Part shown: positions 36,101-48,997 of the stretch, in pieces
Position numbering within the stretch: position 1 is the first letter of the stretch
Layout of the letters: every line of letters begins with the position of its first letter
Source: Diploscapter coronatus
Lineage: Eukaryota; Nematoda; Chromadorea; Rhabditida; Rhabditidae
Direction of reading: 5' to 3'
Assembly (NCBI GenBank): GCA_964036155.1
Contig: OZ038423.1
Location: forward strand, 15,391,249-15,455,248
Length of the DNA: 64,000 nucleotides
Position numbers and translations under genes: made by a program
Notes under the pieces: model-generated
Database searches by the model: none
Told to the model about the DNA's origin: nothing
What the model saw: the letters and a program-made list of their open reading frames with translations, nothing else

Positions 36101-39100
36101 ATTTATTCATACAAAACTCGAACAAATAGCCGAATTACACTGGGTTCCCCTCTTTTTCATCCCGCTTTTGTCTCGGAATTATCACATTCGTTATCGATAC
36201 CAGTAATCAGAAATTAACGCTGGAAAGTAATGAAACCCTAGTTTTTGCATAGCAACATTATGAAATTTATGACTTTCTTGGAAATACATCAATTTATTCA
36301 AGAAAGGCTATCAACTAGCTGAGTTGAGAGACTTTTGAATAACCTACCATCCCTTCTCGTACTTTCAAGACACCTGTACAAAATCATCCAGACCAATTGA
36401 CTCTTCCAATAAAATGCATTAAAGTTTAGTAAAACGGCTTTCACAAGTCGCTCCCTCCTCTCTGTTCAGATTTCCTTCTATAAATCGCCCTCTTTTTTCG
36501 TTTGCAGTGTTCATTCCTCTTTTTCTCTCGTCGTTCTCTATTCCTCATACTATCTCCTTTCCAGTCAGTTTTTGTAGGTTTGACCAACTCGCTCCTCCCC
36601 TCCCTTTTCCTTTCCCTTCGCTTCTACTTTGCTCCAGCATAATTCCCCTTTGTCCTCGCCTGTCTTTATACTTTATGTAGTGCAACTCTCCTCTTTAGGA
36701 TCGCTTGTCTTCGACCCTTTTCTCCTTTCAACCTTCGTTCATATCACCGTGTTTCCTAGTGTTCATTTTCTGTGTCGTATTTATGTATTGAATGACATTC
36801 AGTTTTAGACTTTCAGCTTATCACTACTTTTTCCTTTTCATAAGAAGCCATAGATTAGATTTATGAGCCTTACAACTTTCATTTTTATGCAGATAAGCAG
36901 CGGATATAAGCTCTAAGGGAATTTAAACTCTTCATATCCAATAGAAAATTCTATTCTACCGTAATCTGCATAATAATCGCTAATATCCTCATTCTCCAGT
37001 CATACGAATTTCCATTCTTCTCGTTCACGTTATTGATGCCCTGGCTCATTGAAATTTTATAGCTATTGCCATTTGTGAATCGGTGAAATCTGTACTTTTA
37101 TGGACGGGGGTTATGATCGATTTGAACATTTCCTGTTGATGCATGGAGAGTAAGGCTGAATATATGCGGAAATGATAACTACTCAAGTTTATACGAATTT
37201 GTCCATCGAACAAGCTAACCTATTTTGAAATAATTTTGAGACCCTCAAAATATCCCGCTTTATTATTGCTACAAGTTCTAGCTCTGAGATTCTGAACAAA
37301 GTGCAAAAAAAAATGCCTACCAGAGGTGTGCGGAGTTATGGTATCAGCCCAGAAAATTCCAAAATTATGTGCTGAATGCGAAAATAGTCGCATGCCTATT
37401 TGCGTGGAAGTGCGAAAGGCATGGCAATGAAGCAGATAGACACCAGGGGGCAGTGAAGAGAAGAGTGAGCAAGCAAGAGACCTTTGTTGTTTAAGCTGCG
37501 AAGAGTCGCCCTGTCTCTTTGTCCCTGTCTTCTGTCCCTACTTCTTGCTCAAAACTGATAGCCAATTCATAATTGCCTTACAACTCATTTCCGAATCCTT
37601 TCGAAATACCCATACCGCGCCCCGTCCATTCGATGATTGTCTATCATGCTTATCATTTTATGGTTCCGTCTGTCATAAACAACATCGCTTTTTTCCTGGA
37701 ATGTTATCGAATTTATTATTCTCGCACCTTCCTTTTATGATTATAAATATACGCCGAATTTCCCAGCCGATCTCACATTTCTAGTCAATTCTTGCGAAAT
37801 CCCAATTCAGTTCCATTGATTACCATCATTGCATCATTGTTCTTTCGTTGTCTTCAAATATTTGAGTAATTTGACCATCATTATTAATTTTCTAATTTTT
37901 AGTTTTATCAAAAACTAATTCTCAAATTTCAGGTGCTCATGGAAATGGAGAGATCGCGCATAATTCAACTCCAATTGCAGCATCCTAGTCAGAAACAGGT
38001 AATGTTTTATGAATATTAAAATTTGCATGAATATTATTGTCAAGAAGCGAATAAATTAAGGCAGAATGGTGCATAAAGTAGAAAATGCAAAATGTGCTTC
38101 ACGTAATTTCGGGTTTTTCGTGCAAGTTTTCTTTGAACCATTGAAATTTCATCAGTTGAAAGCAAATAACGCGCTAATTTCGGTGCATAAAATATTGCCT
38201 CACTTTATCTTGTCTCAAGTGATCTGTCTTCGGCAATACGGTAATTATTTGTATAGAATTCGAACAATTTTTCTTTGTATATTTTTCTCGTGTGTAGACG
38301 AGCGCCTTCCCCCATAATTTCTCTAATAACGGTAACTCTTAAATTTCAATAATTATGATTAGGCTTCGCAAACACATTTCTCATAGTTATTCTTCTGGAG
38401 TAAAGATCATATCTACGATTAAGATATTGGTGTAATTTAGACGTTTGGTTCATTAAAAAATGTTTCCTAACGCATTTGTACCCGAGAAGTAGATGAAATT
38501 AACTTAATGAGTGAAAATGTATTCTGCCTTTTTAAATTTACATACACTATTTCGTCTGCTTGAATTCATTAAATTTCATTCACCATTACTCTTCTAGCTC
38601 ATTTGGTGTATGCGCCCCTGCGCCGCTCTTTCAAAATATGAGAAATGGTTTTTGCTTATAGTCACGAGCAAGCAGCAAAATGATAAGCTTATTTTTCCTT
38701 GACACCTACGCCCTGATAGTTCACATTGCCTGTGAGGTGTTTATAAGTTTGGACAGTGTGCCCAAACTCGTATTTGGAAAACGGAAATTTCCTTTACGTT
38801 ATCGAAACTCCAATTTTGAATGAGCAAAAAGATTAGCATACGTTGTGCTTTGCGGCCCCTAATTATGGTTAAGAGCAGAACCGGATAACTCCCATTTTTG
38901 TTTGTGTATACACGCACATACAAGTTTCCATGGAACTGACGATTTTAGTAATGCAAAAAATTACGTTGAAAAAACGAATTCTCGAGACTTCTCCGGCCTA
39001 TTAGTATTGCTGAAATGCCCAACCAGATGAAAGAGACGACAGGTAGGGAGGCGGTAATTGTCAGATAGTTAGATGAAAGAGTGGGGGGAAGGGGAGAGAA

Positions 39101-42100
39101 GGATGCGCGGTACGTGCACAGCCCTACAAAGACTCACAAAACGAACAGTTTTTACGAGCTGAATTTGAAAGAAAATAAGGAGGGGCGCCTCACACAAATA
39201 TGCACTTATTCTGCATTCATGAACTCAAAACTCAGACGGGACACACTCCAGAACGAAAAAATAAGCGTGCGAACACCCAGGTCGAAAACTCGCCCCGGGG
39301 AGTTTCTGAGGAGTAAATATTGAAAAAGGAAAATAGAGTCTAGTTTTATCGATATTTGAAAAGTCGAGCGTCGAGAAGCCAAAATTTAGGGAAAGGAAAT
39401 ATCTTTACTGCGCAAATATTTTCTTTAAAATCGAAATGGTTAAATTTTGTTAAGATGGTCTAATTCTTTAAAAATACTTTTTTTTTTAACAAAATGAAAG
39501 CTAACTTACGAACGATAAGAATCTCCATGCCTAATTCAATAAAAAAACGCATCAATGGATTTTGTAATTTTTTTATGAAGTTATAATAATGACATCTGTT
39601 TATTGATATATACTTACTGTGGTTTAACAATAACTTTTAAGATAACCCTTGGCCATTTGGCGAATCTGAAAACGATCGCCCTGTTAGTACAGCAGCAGCT
39701 TGGTGAGGCTGTACTTGATCTGCTGCTCAGACACGTCGTCACTGGCGAACAGGTTCATTTCTTCTTTCTTTCAAATTCTTTCAACTTTTCAATGTCATAT
39801 TTACATTTATGGGTTTGTAAGCTGACCCTTTCCTTTTGTTATTGTGAAATAGGAGCTTCTCGCCTTTGGTCAATACAAAATATGAAAACGAAGCTTTTCA
39901 CAATGAATTTAAATGTTAAATTTTACTCGTGTTTAGCAAAATGGAAAAAATGAAATAAGAAGAAAATACGTTTTTGTTAATTACTGATAAGATAACTAGA
40001 AAATGACTTACTCGAGGAAGCTCAATGTCTTGTTAGCGTATTTGTTCATTTGTGAATTTGTCTAGCGCGGCGAAAATAGCCCGTCTTGTTGCTATATTTG
40101 TACCACTTCTCTTCTTTATTCTTGCGTAGCTTGTCTTATCATGTTAAGAGTGACAAATACGGAAGGAAAATGATAAGATAAAATGAGAAAAAGTTTAGAA
40201 ATATTGCAAAAATTCTTTACCCTGCATACGTTGACATTGATTTCTGATCTTTAGGAAATTCAGCTTCATGTTCGCTCATTTTATCAGTTTGTTTGCGGTT
40301 CTTTTTTTCTGCCTGTAAACTTTGAGCGGAGTTCGTTTTCCGTCTCAAGTTTATAGGCTCTTTCCTGCTTTTTCTACTTTTGTCCTACTTTTTCCCAACT
40401 TTTGCCATCAAAGTGCCTCTCGATTCCCCGACTTCTGCTCTCTTGTTCTTATGTTTTTATGTCTGTTCCTCTGTTCATTTTTCTGTCGTCTTTTTCTATT
40501 TCCATTCTTCACGCACTCGACTCGTATTTCGATGCGAAAATTCAAATCGCGTTCATCCATGTCCTGGGTTAAATTCCTTTGTTTCAGTAAGGAAAAGGTT
40601 GATTTCGAGAGATACTTAATGGATATTGAATTAGAAAATAATTTTAAATCGAAAAAAAACAAAGAAGCTTTGTTTTATAAAAAAAAGGTCAATTTCAAGG
40701 AATATCAAATGAAATTTCGCCTTATAAACTATTGGGTTGGATGATAAAAACTCTGTTGCATCTTTAGCATTGAAATGCAAGAAGTGGTACAAAACTATCA
40801 TCTAATTGTAAACTAGATCGTACTAGGATTAATGTAAATTGATCATCATAATTTTAAAAAAGCTTAAAAACTGAATTGCAGATAATAGCAGTATGTCCCC
40901 ACGAACGAATGGCGCATCGCTTCCTCTTCGCCCTGTCACAACTTCTCCCTCTCGGCTGCGTCAAAATGCTAAGTTGGAAGGAACAATTTACCGAACTGTA
41001 AGAATTTTCTTTATAAAAACTAAAAATAAAAAAGGTGCGCACTTTGGTGTGAATCATAAAAAAAGATTCGCAATAAAATGCCTATGATTCACGCCTCGCT
41101 TCCTTTCTGATGGACAATCCATTGCCTTTCTGTATTGAAAGGTCTAATTAGTTTAGTGTACTGTAATGAGAATATGCATGTGGTGCGCATCTCACATATT
41201 CTAGACAAGGAGGTAGTAGGATCTGTCGCGTTAGATTTTATCAATACGTTCATAGGGCGTGAAATTGGGATCTTCATTGCCATCCATGCACATGTGTTGT
41301 AAGGAATGAATTTAGAGCGACACGTAATTCTTAAGATTTGTTATCCTGAAAAAATTATTCACCACATTTTCTTTAATAAAATCGCTTTGGCAAGAGTCTA
41401 TTTTTCGAAAAATTCAACATTTGAAATGAACATTGTTGTTTATTTGAATGAAAACTATGCACTCGGTTTTGTTATTTCGAATATCTCGAGGAAAATTTTA
41501 GCTCTAACCTCGTATAAATAACCTGTACTCGATCGATAAAAAGAACCGATTTGTTGATTTCAGTGACGAGCGCTTCAACCTGATTGGCTGCCCGCCGTCA
41601 GTGATCGGGGCAGCGACATCGTTTGACACTCTGGTCATAGAGATCGAGGGCGGAGAGATGGACGGAGACACAATCTCTTTCGACAACTGCGCCTTCCGGT
41701 AGGCAATATATTATTATTTATCATATTTTCAAATGAGATTTTTAATAGAAATCAAAGAAATCATTCAATTTTCAGCTTTCGTTATGTTCCTTCTTCGTCG
41801 ACTCCTCGCGGTTTCCCCGCGATTGCCAAGAGATACAAAACCCTACTGCTCGGTAAGCAAGCGAAGATATTCTTTGAAGATGTAAAACTAGGAAGAAAGA
41901 ATAATCTTGGACTACTTCCTTTCGAAAATTCATGCAATTTCAGAATAGTATTTGTGGAGAAATCGTTTTTCCAAAGAAACCTGAAGGAATGATACCTGAA
42001 AATAAACAGATTTTTGCAGATGAATACGTGCGTGGAGGTCTACTGCTGACAACAATCGAGTCGAGCAAAGAGGTGTGGATGAACAAGGCAAAGATGTTCT

Positions 42101-42597
42101 TCAATCTGGAGATGCAGGGTATCGAGATCAAACCCAGTCTCGTGCAGAAATTGCTCAAAGGAAATGGCACCAATGCTGTGAGTTTTTTTTAGATTTTCAA
42201 AAATGACTTTGCAAATAGTAAGTTCATAAATGACGGAGTAATTATCAATAAGCGCAGAAGTTTGTCCTTCTGCTGAACTTGGCTCTGTCTCTTTTCCAGA
42301 TAAGCACTTTAGTTACTTACAAATTCACTCCGTAATTATATACTCATATTCGTCAAATATCAATTGCCACAAATCACTCTTCAATTAAAATTTATATCTT
42401 CTTTTCATGATAAAAGCCATATGCGAAATTGAAATATAGCAACAGTTGATGCTTACTATTCAGTTTTGATATGCTGATTTTTTCAGGACCTGAGTTCGCT
42501 GTCGTTCTGGCAGACGGGCTTGTCGAGTGAATACAAGGAGGATGTGGCTCAATTCGTCAGCTCGCAAGCTGCCACTTTATCAAATGGACGGGCGTAG
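30198..42597 (+). CDS. flcn: Folliculin (FLCN), DENN-fold GAP for Rag GTPases
   Basis: The start is split: exon 1 carries only ATG CAG (30198-30203) and joins in phase 0 to exon 2 (30427-30555) as MQLALALCHFCESHGPRILI, matching the FLCN N-terminus (ALCHFCELHGPR). Later exons lie near 31683, 32374, 32738, 33001, 33314, 33701, 34070, 34618, 37933, 39660, 40882, 41563, 41776, 42020 and 42487. Landmarks: CNACTSLGAT and YISSQISLNRRVYERVKHAC (longin half); GHMLFGDTQNGYCISIVFRL; ARGFMRLFSLVAVSND; the Arg in ITGIERVWHKLH; VLEGIPSQNML; LPLGCVKMLSWKEQF; and the C-terminal DENN part WMNKAKMFFN...FWQTGLSSEY. FLCN with FNIP acts at lysosomes as a RagC/D GAP, controlling mTORC1-TFEB signalling, and regulates AMPK. 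Introns of 3.2, 1.7 and 1.1 kb are far longer than usual here. Confidence 0.95.
34697..37932 (+). other. 3.2-kb FLCN intron rich in pyrimidine tracts
   Basis: The largest intron in the window. Blocks at 34900-35100, 35990-36080 and 36470-36780 are dense in CTCTTCC-type sequence on the plus strand, creating spurious long frames. A CAGGGATGGGG start near 35581 resembles a transposon end, but no partner was found. No nested gene was recognised. Confidence 0.5.
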
Positions 42598-44277
42598 GAT
42601 CAGAATCATAAAAATAGATATCTAAGAGTAAGTCATTTTTTATCTTCTTCTCCTCACTTTCCTTTCTCATTTACATTAATCATTTTATGCTTTCTTCTTT
42701 CGTTTCTCATTTATCTTCGATGACATACATAAATACGGCTCATCTATTCTCTATTATTGTTAACTGTGCTCAAAGATATAAGTAAATTTTAAATCAATCT
42801 TTTTTTAAAATAAGATTAAAATGTTAAAAAATATCTTGGAGTGCTAGATGCTTCTTATAATTCGTTGTTATAGTCAGCAGGCATCCCATCTGTGATCTCA
42901 TTCATTTATCATCATCATATATTCACACACGACTTTTACGATTACGATTTATTTCAAGTGGCGAGTAAAAGTTTGGAAACGCATGATTTTTCATCAATGA
43001 TTCAATAATTTTTTAAAAATTTGATAATTCCAAAATTTGGCAACAATCGAGGACAAATGACGTATCTATGAAAAAATTGCAGACGATTTAGGAATGATTA
43101 TTAGGTGTACGAAAATAATTATGAGCGTTTCTAAACTTTTCCGTCACTAGGATTTTTTCTTTTTATCGAATTCTATATGTATGATTTATCCGTTCTATCA
43201 ATTTACCGATGATTTTTGGATGGATTTTGAACCTTCTTTTTCATCTAATCATATTCTAAGATTTTAGCTCCGCTCTTCATTTATATACTTGTAAAATATG
43301 AACTTTTATCGCTCTGCAGATTCGAGAAAATATTTATTCGTCTTTCAGTGGCATATTAATGCGGCGTCTATTCCTATTTTTATTCGATTATTTGATTTTT
43401 TCAGCTACAATAAATTTTATGAGGATGAAAATGTAAAGAAAGTCTATGTACATGAAATGTCAAGTGCATGAAAATACCTTAGTGTATGTATTTTGGTGAA
43501 GTTTAAAGGATCATTTAAAATTTATGAATTATTTTAATGAAAATTTAATGACGGCTATACTTTTTATGCAGAAACAATTACTGAAATAACGCAAAGATAA
43601 AAGTACAAATAATTGAAAAATTGGAAAGACGAATTAAATTAGGAAATTTAGAGCGAATAAAGTATGGAAAAAGTCGATATTTAGAGTTCAATCTGTAGGA
43701 ATAACATGTTAAGTGTCATTATCAAAATGATATTATGCGATTGGAATTTTAGAAACTGGGCGATCAATTCATAATTCTAGGGAGTTTAGTAAATTGTTCA
43801 TTTTACTATTATGACTATGCATTTTCGAGAAATATCTAAACCGGTTTGGCCCTATGTGCGCTCTGTAAGATTGGGAACAAACTGTTAGAACACGTTTCAT
43901 AAATTGTGCATCGATACAATTTGATAGAGGAAAGAATAAAGTAACAGAAGCAGACAGTAGGGGAAAGGGAAGAATAATCAGCCTGAAACACAATCGAAAA
44001 TGCGATAAGGCCATTGGGATGAAGCTGCTGTTAGCTGATTGCTAATGGCACTGTTCATTATGCACTACTGCATACTGCTTTCCCCTTCCCATTAATTTCG
44101 AACATTCAATTTCCGTATTCATCGATTTTCACTCGCACAAGGTCATTTTGGGCCTGTCATTCAGAATGAAATCGAACCTTTTCTTATCATTCCAAGAGTT
44201 TGAATGGTCCGATCAATTTTCGTTGTTATTTTTACAATTTCTTTGAAATTCTCATTCAAGAATTGAATTTCCTTCAG
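42598..44277. other. Intergenic region after FLCN
   Basis: Contains the FLCN 3' UTR, the MITE at 42957-43149, AT-rich DNA, and the upstream region of the GM2A-like gene. An acceptor TTCCTTCAG ends directly before the next ATG at 44278, fitting SL trans-splicing. No other coding signal seen. Confidence 0.5.
42957..43149. mobile_element. MITE with AGTG-CG...AAAGTTT inverted repeats
   Basis: Left end AGTGGCGAGTAAAAGTTTGG pairs with the right end, whose reverse complement reads AGTGACGGAAAAGTTTAGAA. Both continue into AAACGC. About 193 bp, no coding capacity, superfamily not determined. Confidence 0.7.
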
Positions 44278-46122
44278 ATGGTCCGGTTAGCGTTTTTGTC
44301 ACTTGTCGTATTGGCTTGTGTGCATTGTAAGAAGACAAACAACGATGAACATGATGGGGAGTGTGTAGATGGAGTCAACAACGTCATCAAGATTGAGGAC
44401 ATCTCAAAAGGTTAGATTTTCATTGGCAAAATCTAGATTCCAAATTGTCCGTATTTTATCGATATCTTCAAGTACAAAGTTAATGAGACGTGTCCTAGTG
44501 GCTACCAGAAACAAAGAGCCATTCGAATTGAAGTTTCTTTGATCAGAGCTGCTGGCAATAGAACTGATAAAATACGCACGAAAGAAAGGCAATATCTTAG
44601 GAGAGTATAAGAAGGAAAAAGAATGAATGAAAACTGACTAATGGGGTGTGAAGATGAGCTTTATCAAAAACGAATTTACCCTTTTTAATTTATGATTTCA
44701 GGTAAGGGCAAGCTAGTGTTTTCTGACGTGGAAGTGGCGACATACGACGAGCACAAAAATCCCTCGTGTGTCGATGGAAAAGGCGAATTCCGACTACCTG
44801 GGCATTTCAAACTTCATAAAGGTTGAGAAAATGGGAAATAGGAAAATATCGCAAGGGAAATATCTAGGCTTTGTCGAAGTCAAGGAAGCGGTCACTGAAC
44901 CACCCACGTTGGAACTCGCTCTGACCGTCGAGAAGAACAGTTTCTTGGTGGGGAAAGTATGCCAAGATGGAAAGAGTCAAAATTCATTCGTACCGGATGC
45001 TCTTTGGCGAGTTTGCAAGATACTAGTTTGCATTAAATTGAGACATTTTTGAACGAACTCAAGACATAAAATGCATGAAACTGCCCATTTACAAGGCCTC
45101 AACAAAATTTAGTCTTCAACTAGAGGCTAGCACAGTTATACAATCGTACCAAATTCGGTGTATAGATACAAAATATTCGTAACTTTCATCCGTTTTTCTA
45201 TGAAAAATTACAAATGTTCTGTATCCGTACACTTGTTTATTTCAGTAGCTATGCAAACTCCTTGCTGTACTTTACCTGTGCGTAGCCCTATTTATAAAAG
45301 AAGCTGATCTTCACCAATTTTAGTACACTTCATTTTAAAAATAAACCAATTTTCTTCAGCAAAATGAATCTCTGCGCGTTGGCGACTTCGCTCTGCGATC
45401 TGATGAAACGACAAACGAATGGCAAACTCGACATGACAGTTTTCACGCAGAAAGATCCGATTGATATCGGAGCTCTTCCAATTCCTCAACTAGGGGTAAG
45501 TTCAAATTTCTAAAAACCAAGGATGAGTGAAATTTGATTTTTGAAAATTTTTTAAATCTTGAAGTTGACATCGAGCTAATTGCGAATTCACATGACCCAA
45601 ATGAAAACTTCATCCACTGATAAGCTTACAGGGTGACTGGAAAGTGAAAGCGTCGATCATCCAAGGCAAGACTTTGATAGCCAGTGCGGGTATTGGAAAG
45701 GGAGGCAAGGACTTCTTCACAGTCTATGTGAGATTTCACTCATTTTCTAAATTACGAATGTTCGAAGATGACAGCTATAAAATGAAGACAGGACAGCATG
45801 GACGTCCCACTCTTTCTACAACATGACGGCACGATTTTCTAAAGATAAATAGCGTTATTTGACAGAAATCGTGCCGTCCTATTGCTGTTGCCTTCGAAGA
45901 GTGGAGTTTTAAAGAGAGACAAGTGGACGTTTTAATTTTTTTAATTTGAAAGAAAAAAGTTATTGAAGATAAAAGCGAAATTTCGAATACTTCTATTTTG
46001 AAGTCACGGAATTTGCCAACAATTATCTAATGCCTTAATCTGTTCAGTCTGCTGAGGGCTCCGGTGGTGAAATCAAGTACTCTCCTCTGCCCGGTGTCAA
46101 CCCTGATCATTCAGAGCTTTAA
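44278..46122 (+). CDS. Secreted GM2-activator/ML-like lipid-binding protein
   Basis: The ATG follows an acceptor directly and encodes a clear signal peptide (MVRLAFLSLVVLACVHC). Exons: 44278-44410, about 44702-44819, about 44867-45030, about 45360-45496, 45633-45729 and 46049-46122. Readable segments are KGKLVFSDVEVATYDEHK, VEVKEAVTEPPTLELALTVE, VCQDGKSQNSFVPDALWRVC, NLCALATSLCDLM, DPIDIGALPIPQLG, GDWKVKASIIQGKTLIASAG and a short acidic end. The layout (hydrophobic beta strands, the C...C..LCDLM region, a central Pro-rich IGALPIP...W turn, then KVKASIIQG) resembles GM2 activator/MD-2-related lipid-recognition proteins. GM2 activator lifts glycolipids from membranes for lysosomal hydrolases. 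One splice phase near 45030 is unresolved. A saposin gene follows on the same strand. Family call is moderate. Confidence 0.55.
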
Positions 46123-46775
46123 GACCTCAACCTTCTTCGATAACCTCCTCTTTGTTGCATTTCTGATTGTTGCCTTTCATAGTCTTTCTCTCATTTCTTG
46201 TTTTATTGTTATGAGTGCTCGTTTCTGGATTTGATAATCGAATGAATTTTTAGAGATTAGCTGACAATTTGATAGGTTGACAGGTCAATGTCTCCTTGTA
46301 AACTATACACATTTTAAAAGCTCGAATTTACTAAACACAAGGAATAGATTTGATGTACATTGGGATACATTTGATATCAAAATGATCGGTATGGAATGTC
46401 ATGAGAATTAGTTTGAACTAAAACATATTTTGCCCTTATTCTTTATAACAGCAAAATTCAATTTTCAAAGTTTGCATTGATTACGACGAGCCCAGATAAT
46501 CGATTCGTCATACGCACAAATCACTAAACCACTCATCACTCATCGCTTATTTACGATCGAGTATTTTGACTTGAACTGTTCATGTCTTTGATAGAGCATA
46601 GTGATTGAATGACTGCATATTTGCAGATTAGAGCCGTCGACAAGACGAAAACAACGATGAATATGTCTGTGATGCCTGTGGTCTAGGCTTAGCAGTGCAC
46701 TTTCTAGCCCAGATCGACATAAAATACAGCCTTCTTCTCAATTTTGTCGTCAGCCCCATCTTGAATCATTGAAAA
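46123..46775. other. Intergenic, GM2A-like to saposin genes
   Basis: About 650 bp of AT-rich sequence with no recognised gene. The spacing is too long for a classic operon, so the saposin gene probably has its own promoter. Confidence 0.5.
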
Positions 46776-47948
46776 ATGCACTATTTTACTCCTTTATTTG
46801 TATTTTCCTGTATCTTTACCTATGCAAACCCATATTCAACCGATAGAACCAGTGACTTTCCTCTGCTTCCATTGCCGTCCTCAACAGAATCGCCCTCGGA
46901 AATATCTAACAACAGCATTTCCCTGATCAGCTTCGAAGGCGAAGTTTCCAGTTGGATACATCGAATCGAGGTGAGTTATCATTTTTATCCATTTATATTC
47001 TCGCTAAACCCGAGCAATTGTAGGAAGCGAAATGTCGTCATCGATTTTTTCAGGAGCTCTTCAATTTCCTCTGTAACAAATGCAAAAGAATCGTCCAGAA
47101 AATCGACCGAGAGATTGACTCTCAATCGCTGAAGAAGGTGAAAAATCAAAGAAATTGACACGAAAGGGCTATATTAATTTGCTAACGAATGTTTTGTCAG
47201 CGGGTTTAGGGTTATGAGATATAGGATATAGAAAAACCTATGACAAGTACATCTATTGGACTCCTTCGAATTATCAGCGTCTTATCGTGCTGAAGATACT
47301 ATCTTCACAGGCCTACTATTTCTCACTGGCACACATTTTCAGTCATTCCTCGCATTTGAAAAGCGGAAAAGGCTGTCGATGCGAAATATTAGGCCGGTGA
47401 AAAGTAGTATTTTAAGCTCGGTGAGACGCTGATAATTCGAAGGAATCATCCATTAAATAAATACAGGAATCCCACAACAGCACTCTGAAAATTTAGGATG
47501 TCGAGCACGTGTGTGAAAATTACATCAACAACCGAAGTTTTCGCGATATTTGCAAATTATTAGGTGAGATCTAAATAATGATCTTGATACTTTACGCAAA
47601 TCTAGTAATTTTCAGCCGAAGACATTCTGGGTGAGTTGTACAAACAACTAGCAAGACTTGAGCCTAAGCCAATCCTCTGCACTCAAATTCGACTATGCAA
47701 TACATGCGACGTTGGAACGACCACGCCATCATTTGTTGCCGTTGAAAATAAGAATAATACAGTTCCTCAAGATAATCCACATAATGAAATGTATGAAAAA
47801 ATCTTGGAATGAAAACAACTAACGGAATACTTTCAGTGATCTGCTACAAAATGTAACGTCGATATTGGGAAATAAATTCAATCCGAATATTTTCTACTCA
47901 AAGCTAGCTGAACTTCACAAGCTACTTGATGAGATCAACGTCAGCTAA
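46776..47948 (+). CDS. Secreted saposin-B domain protein (SAPLIP)
   Basis: Five exons: 46776-46970, 47054-47137, 47497-47563, 47616-47790 and 47837-47948, all with clean GT-AG junctions in phase. Residues 1-17 form a signal peptide (MHYFTPLFVFSCIFTYA) followed by a Ser/Pro/Thr-rich linker. The saposin-B domain has the six-cysteine pattern C-x2-C-x23-C-x12-C-x24-C-x5-C: CNKC, VCENY, DICKLL, LCTQIRLC, plus an extra Cys two residues on. After it comes an Asn-rich, glycosylation-prone extension (NKNNTV, QNVTS) ending LHKLLDEINVS. Saposins bind and present membrane lipids. Nematode single-domain members include pore-forming caenopores as well as lipid carriers. Its neighbour is GM2-activator-like, suggesting lysosomal lipid handling or a gut secretory role. 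Confidence 0.85.
47258..47452. mobile_element. MITE in saposin gene intron
   Basis: A 195-bp foldback inside intron 2 (47138-47496). The outer 20 bp (CCTTCGAATTATCAGCGTCT) are repeated exactly in inverse at the other end. Similarity continues inward to AGGCCTACTATTT against AGGCCTAATATTT. This makes the intron about 4-6 times longer than its neighbours. Confidence 0.8.
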
Positions 47949-48756
47949 TGCTTTTACAAGCTGATCTTCCTCATGGTTTCTCATTGTGTGTACATAATTC
48001 AAACGATTTCAATAAAAAAATTGTTTATTTTCTTCCTGTTCGCATGTGTTTAGATGAACCTGGAAGAACAAGTTATCGCAGTTGGAGAGGAGAAAGAAGC
48101 GCATTGCCTACTTTTCTGAATTCCTTTAGCTATTCATTAGAAATACCCCTTCCTTATGTTCGCATTAAAAATATTCAATCATGAACAATGTGCAAGCGTG
48201 ATTTTTTAGCCTAATTTAGTGCTGTTAGTCAGATTCTTTCAGTAGACTAAAATTCCTAACAATCACCTTCAATAATAAGACGAAATTCTATACTAAACTC
48301 AGACACGTTATAATACCATTTCATCACGATACAATTCAGTATCTTCAATCATATCTGCTTTTATACTAGATCTTTCAGAAATTCCTTTCGATACGGATAA
48401 AGGAATCTGTGGATGATGACAATTAAAGTTTACGCAAACAGACCCATTAAATTGTATTTCGTTTTCAATTGTGCAAGTTCGATATTTAACATCACTATTC
48501 AACTTCACTTGCGTAAACGTACTTATTTGATCTCTCAGATCATAGTTCTATAATAAGAATCCACTTACAGATCAATCGATAATTTTAAAAATTATTTTAT
48601 CAGACAAATATCTCAAAAATCAAAATTATCGAATAAATCATGATGACGAAGGTTGAGATTTTATAGAAATTAATATTTAAGATTCGCATTGGTCATAAAT
48701 TCATTTTAAAATATTTATTATTTATTATGTGCATAAACAATTTTGAATAAATAAAG
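47949..48756. other. Convergent intergenic region
   Basis: The 3' side of the saposin gene, with AATAAA at about 48010. AT-rich, no exon or RNA gene recognised. Confidence 0.5.
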
Positions 48757-48950
48757 TACCGGGCAGAAGTTATGCGAATCGAATATGTTAGTTTTGCAAA
48801 AGTTCAATGATGTCATTGTCCAAGCCGGGTAATAATTGAAAAGTCGCAAAAATTCTCCGTTTTACATGTCAAACAATTGCTAAATTCGCTAATTAGTATA
48901 AATATGGTGGTCCATAAAATGATAGGATTCGCATAACTTTTGGGTGGTAT
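48757..48950. mobile_element. MITE with AAGTTATGCGAATC inverted repeats
   Basis: The left end TACCGGGCAGAAGTTATGCG and the reverse complement of the right end (TACCACCCAAAAGTTATGCG) match, and both continue AATC. About 194 bp and AT-rich inside. It ends 48 bp before the stop of defensin-like gene A. Confidence 0.75.
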
Positions 48951-48997
48951 TATTATGTTTTTATAAAATCGTGTTTGAGTTAATCGATCATCCGAAA

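Noticed and set aside
35811..36206. 131-codon frame in the large FLCN intron
   Set aside because: Lies in a pyrimidine-rich intron with overlapping frames of similar length. No domain, no splice partners.
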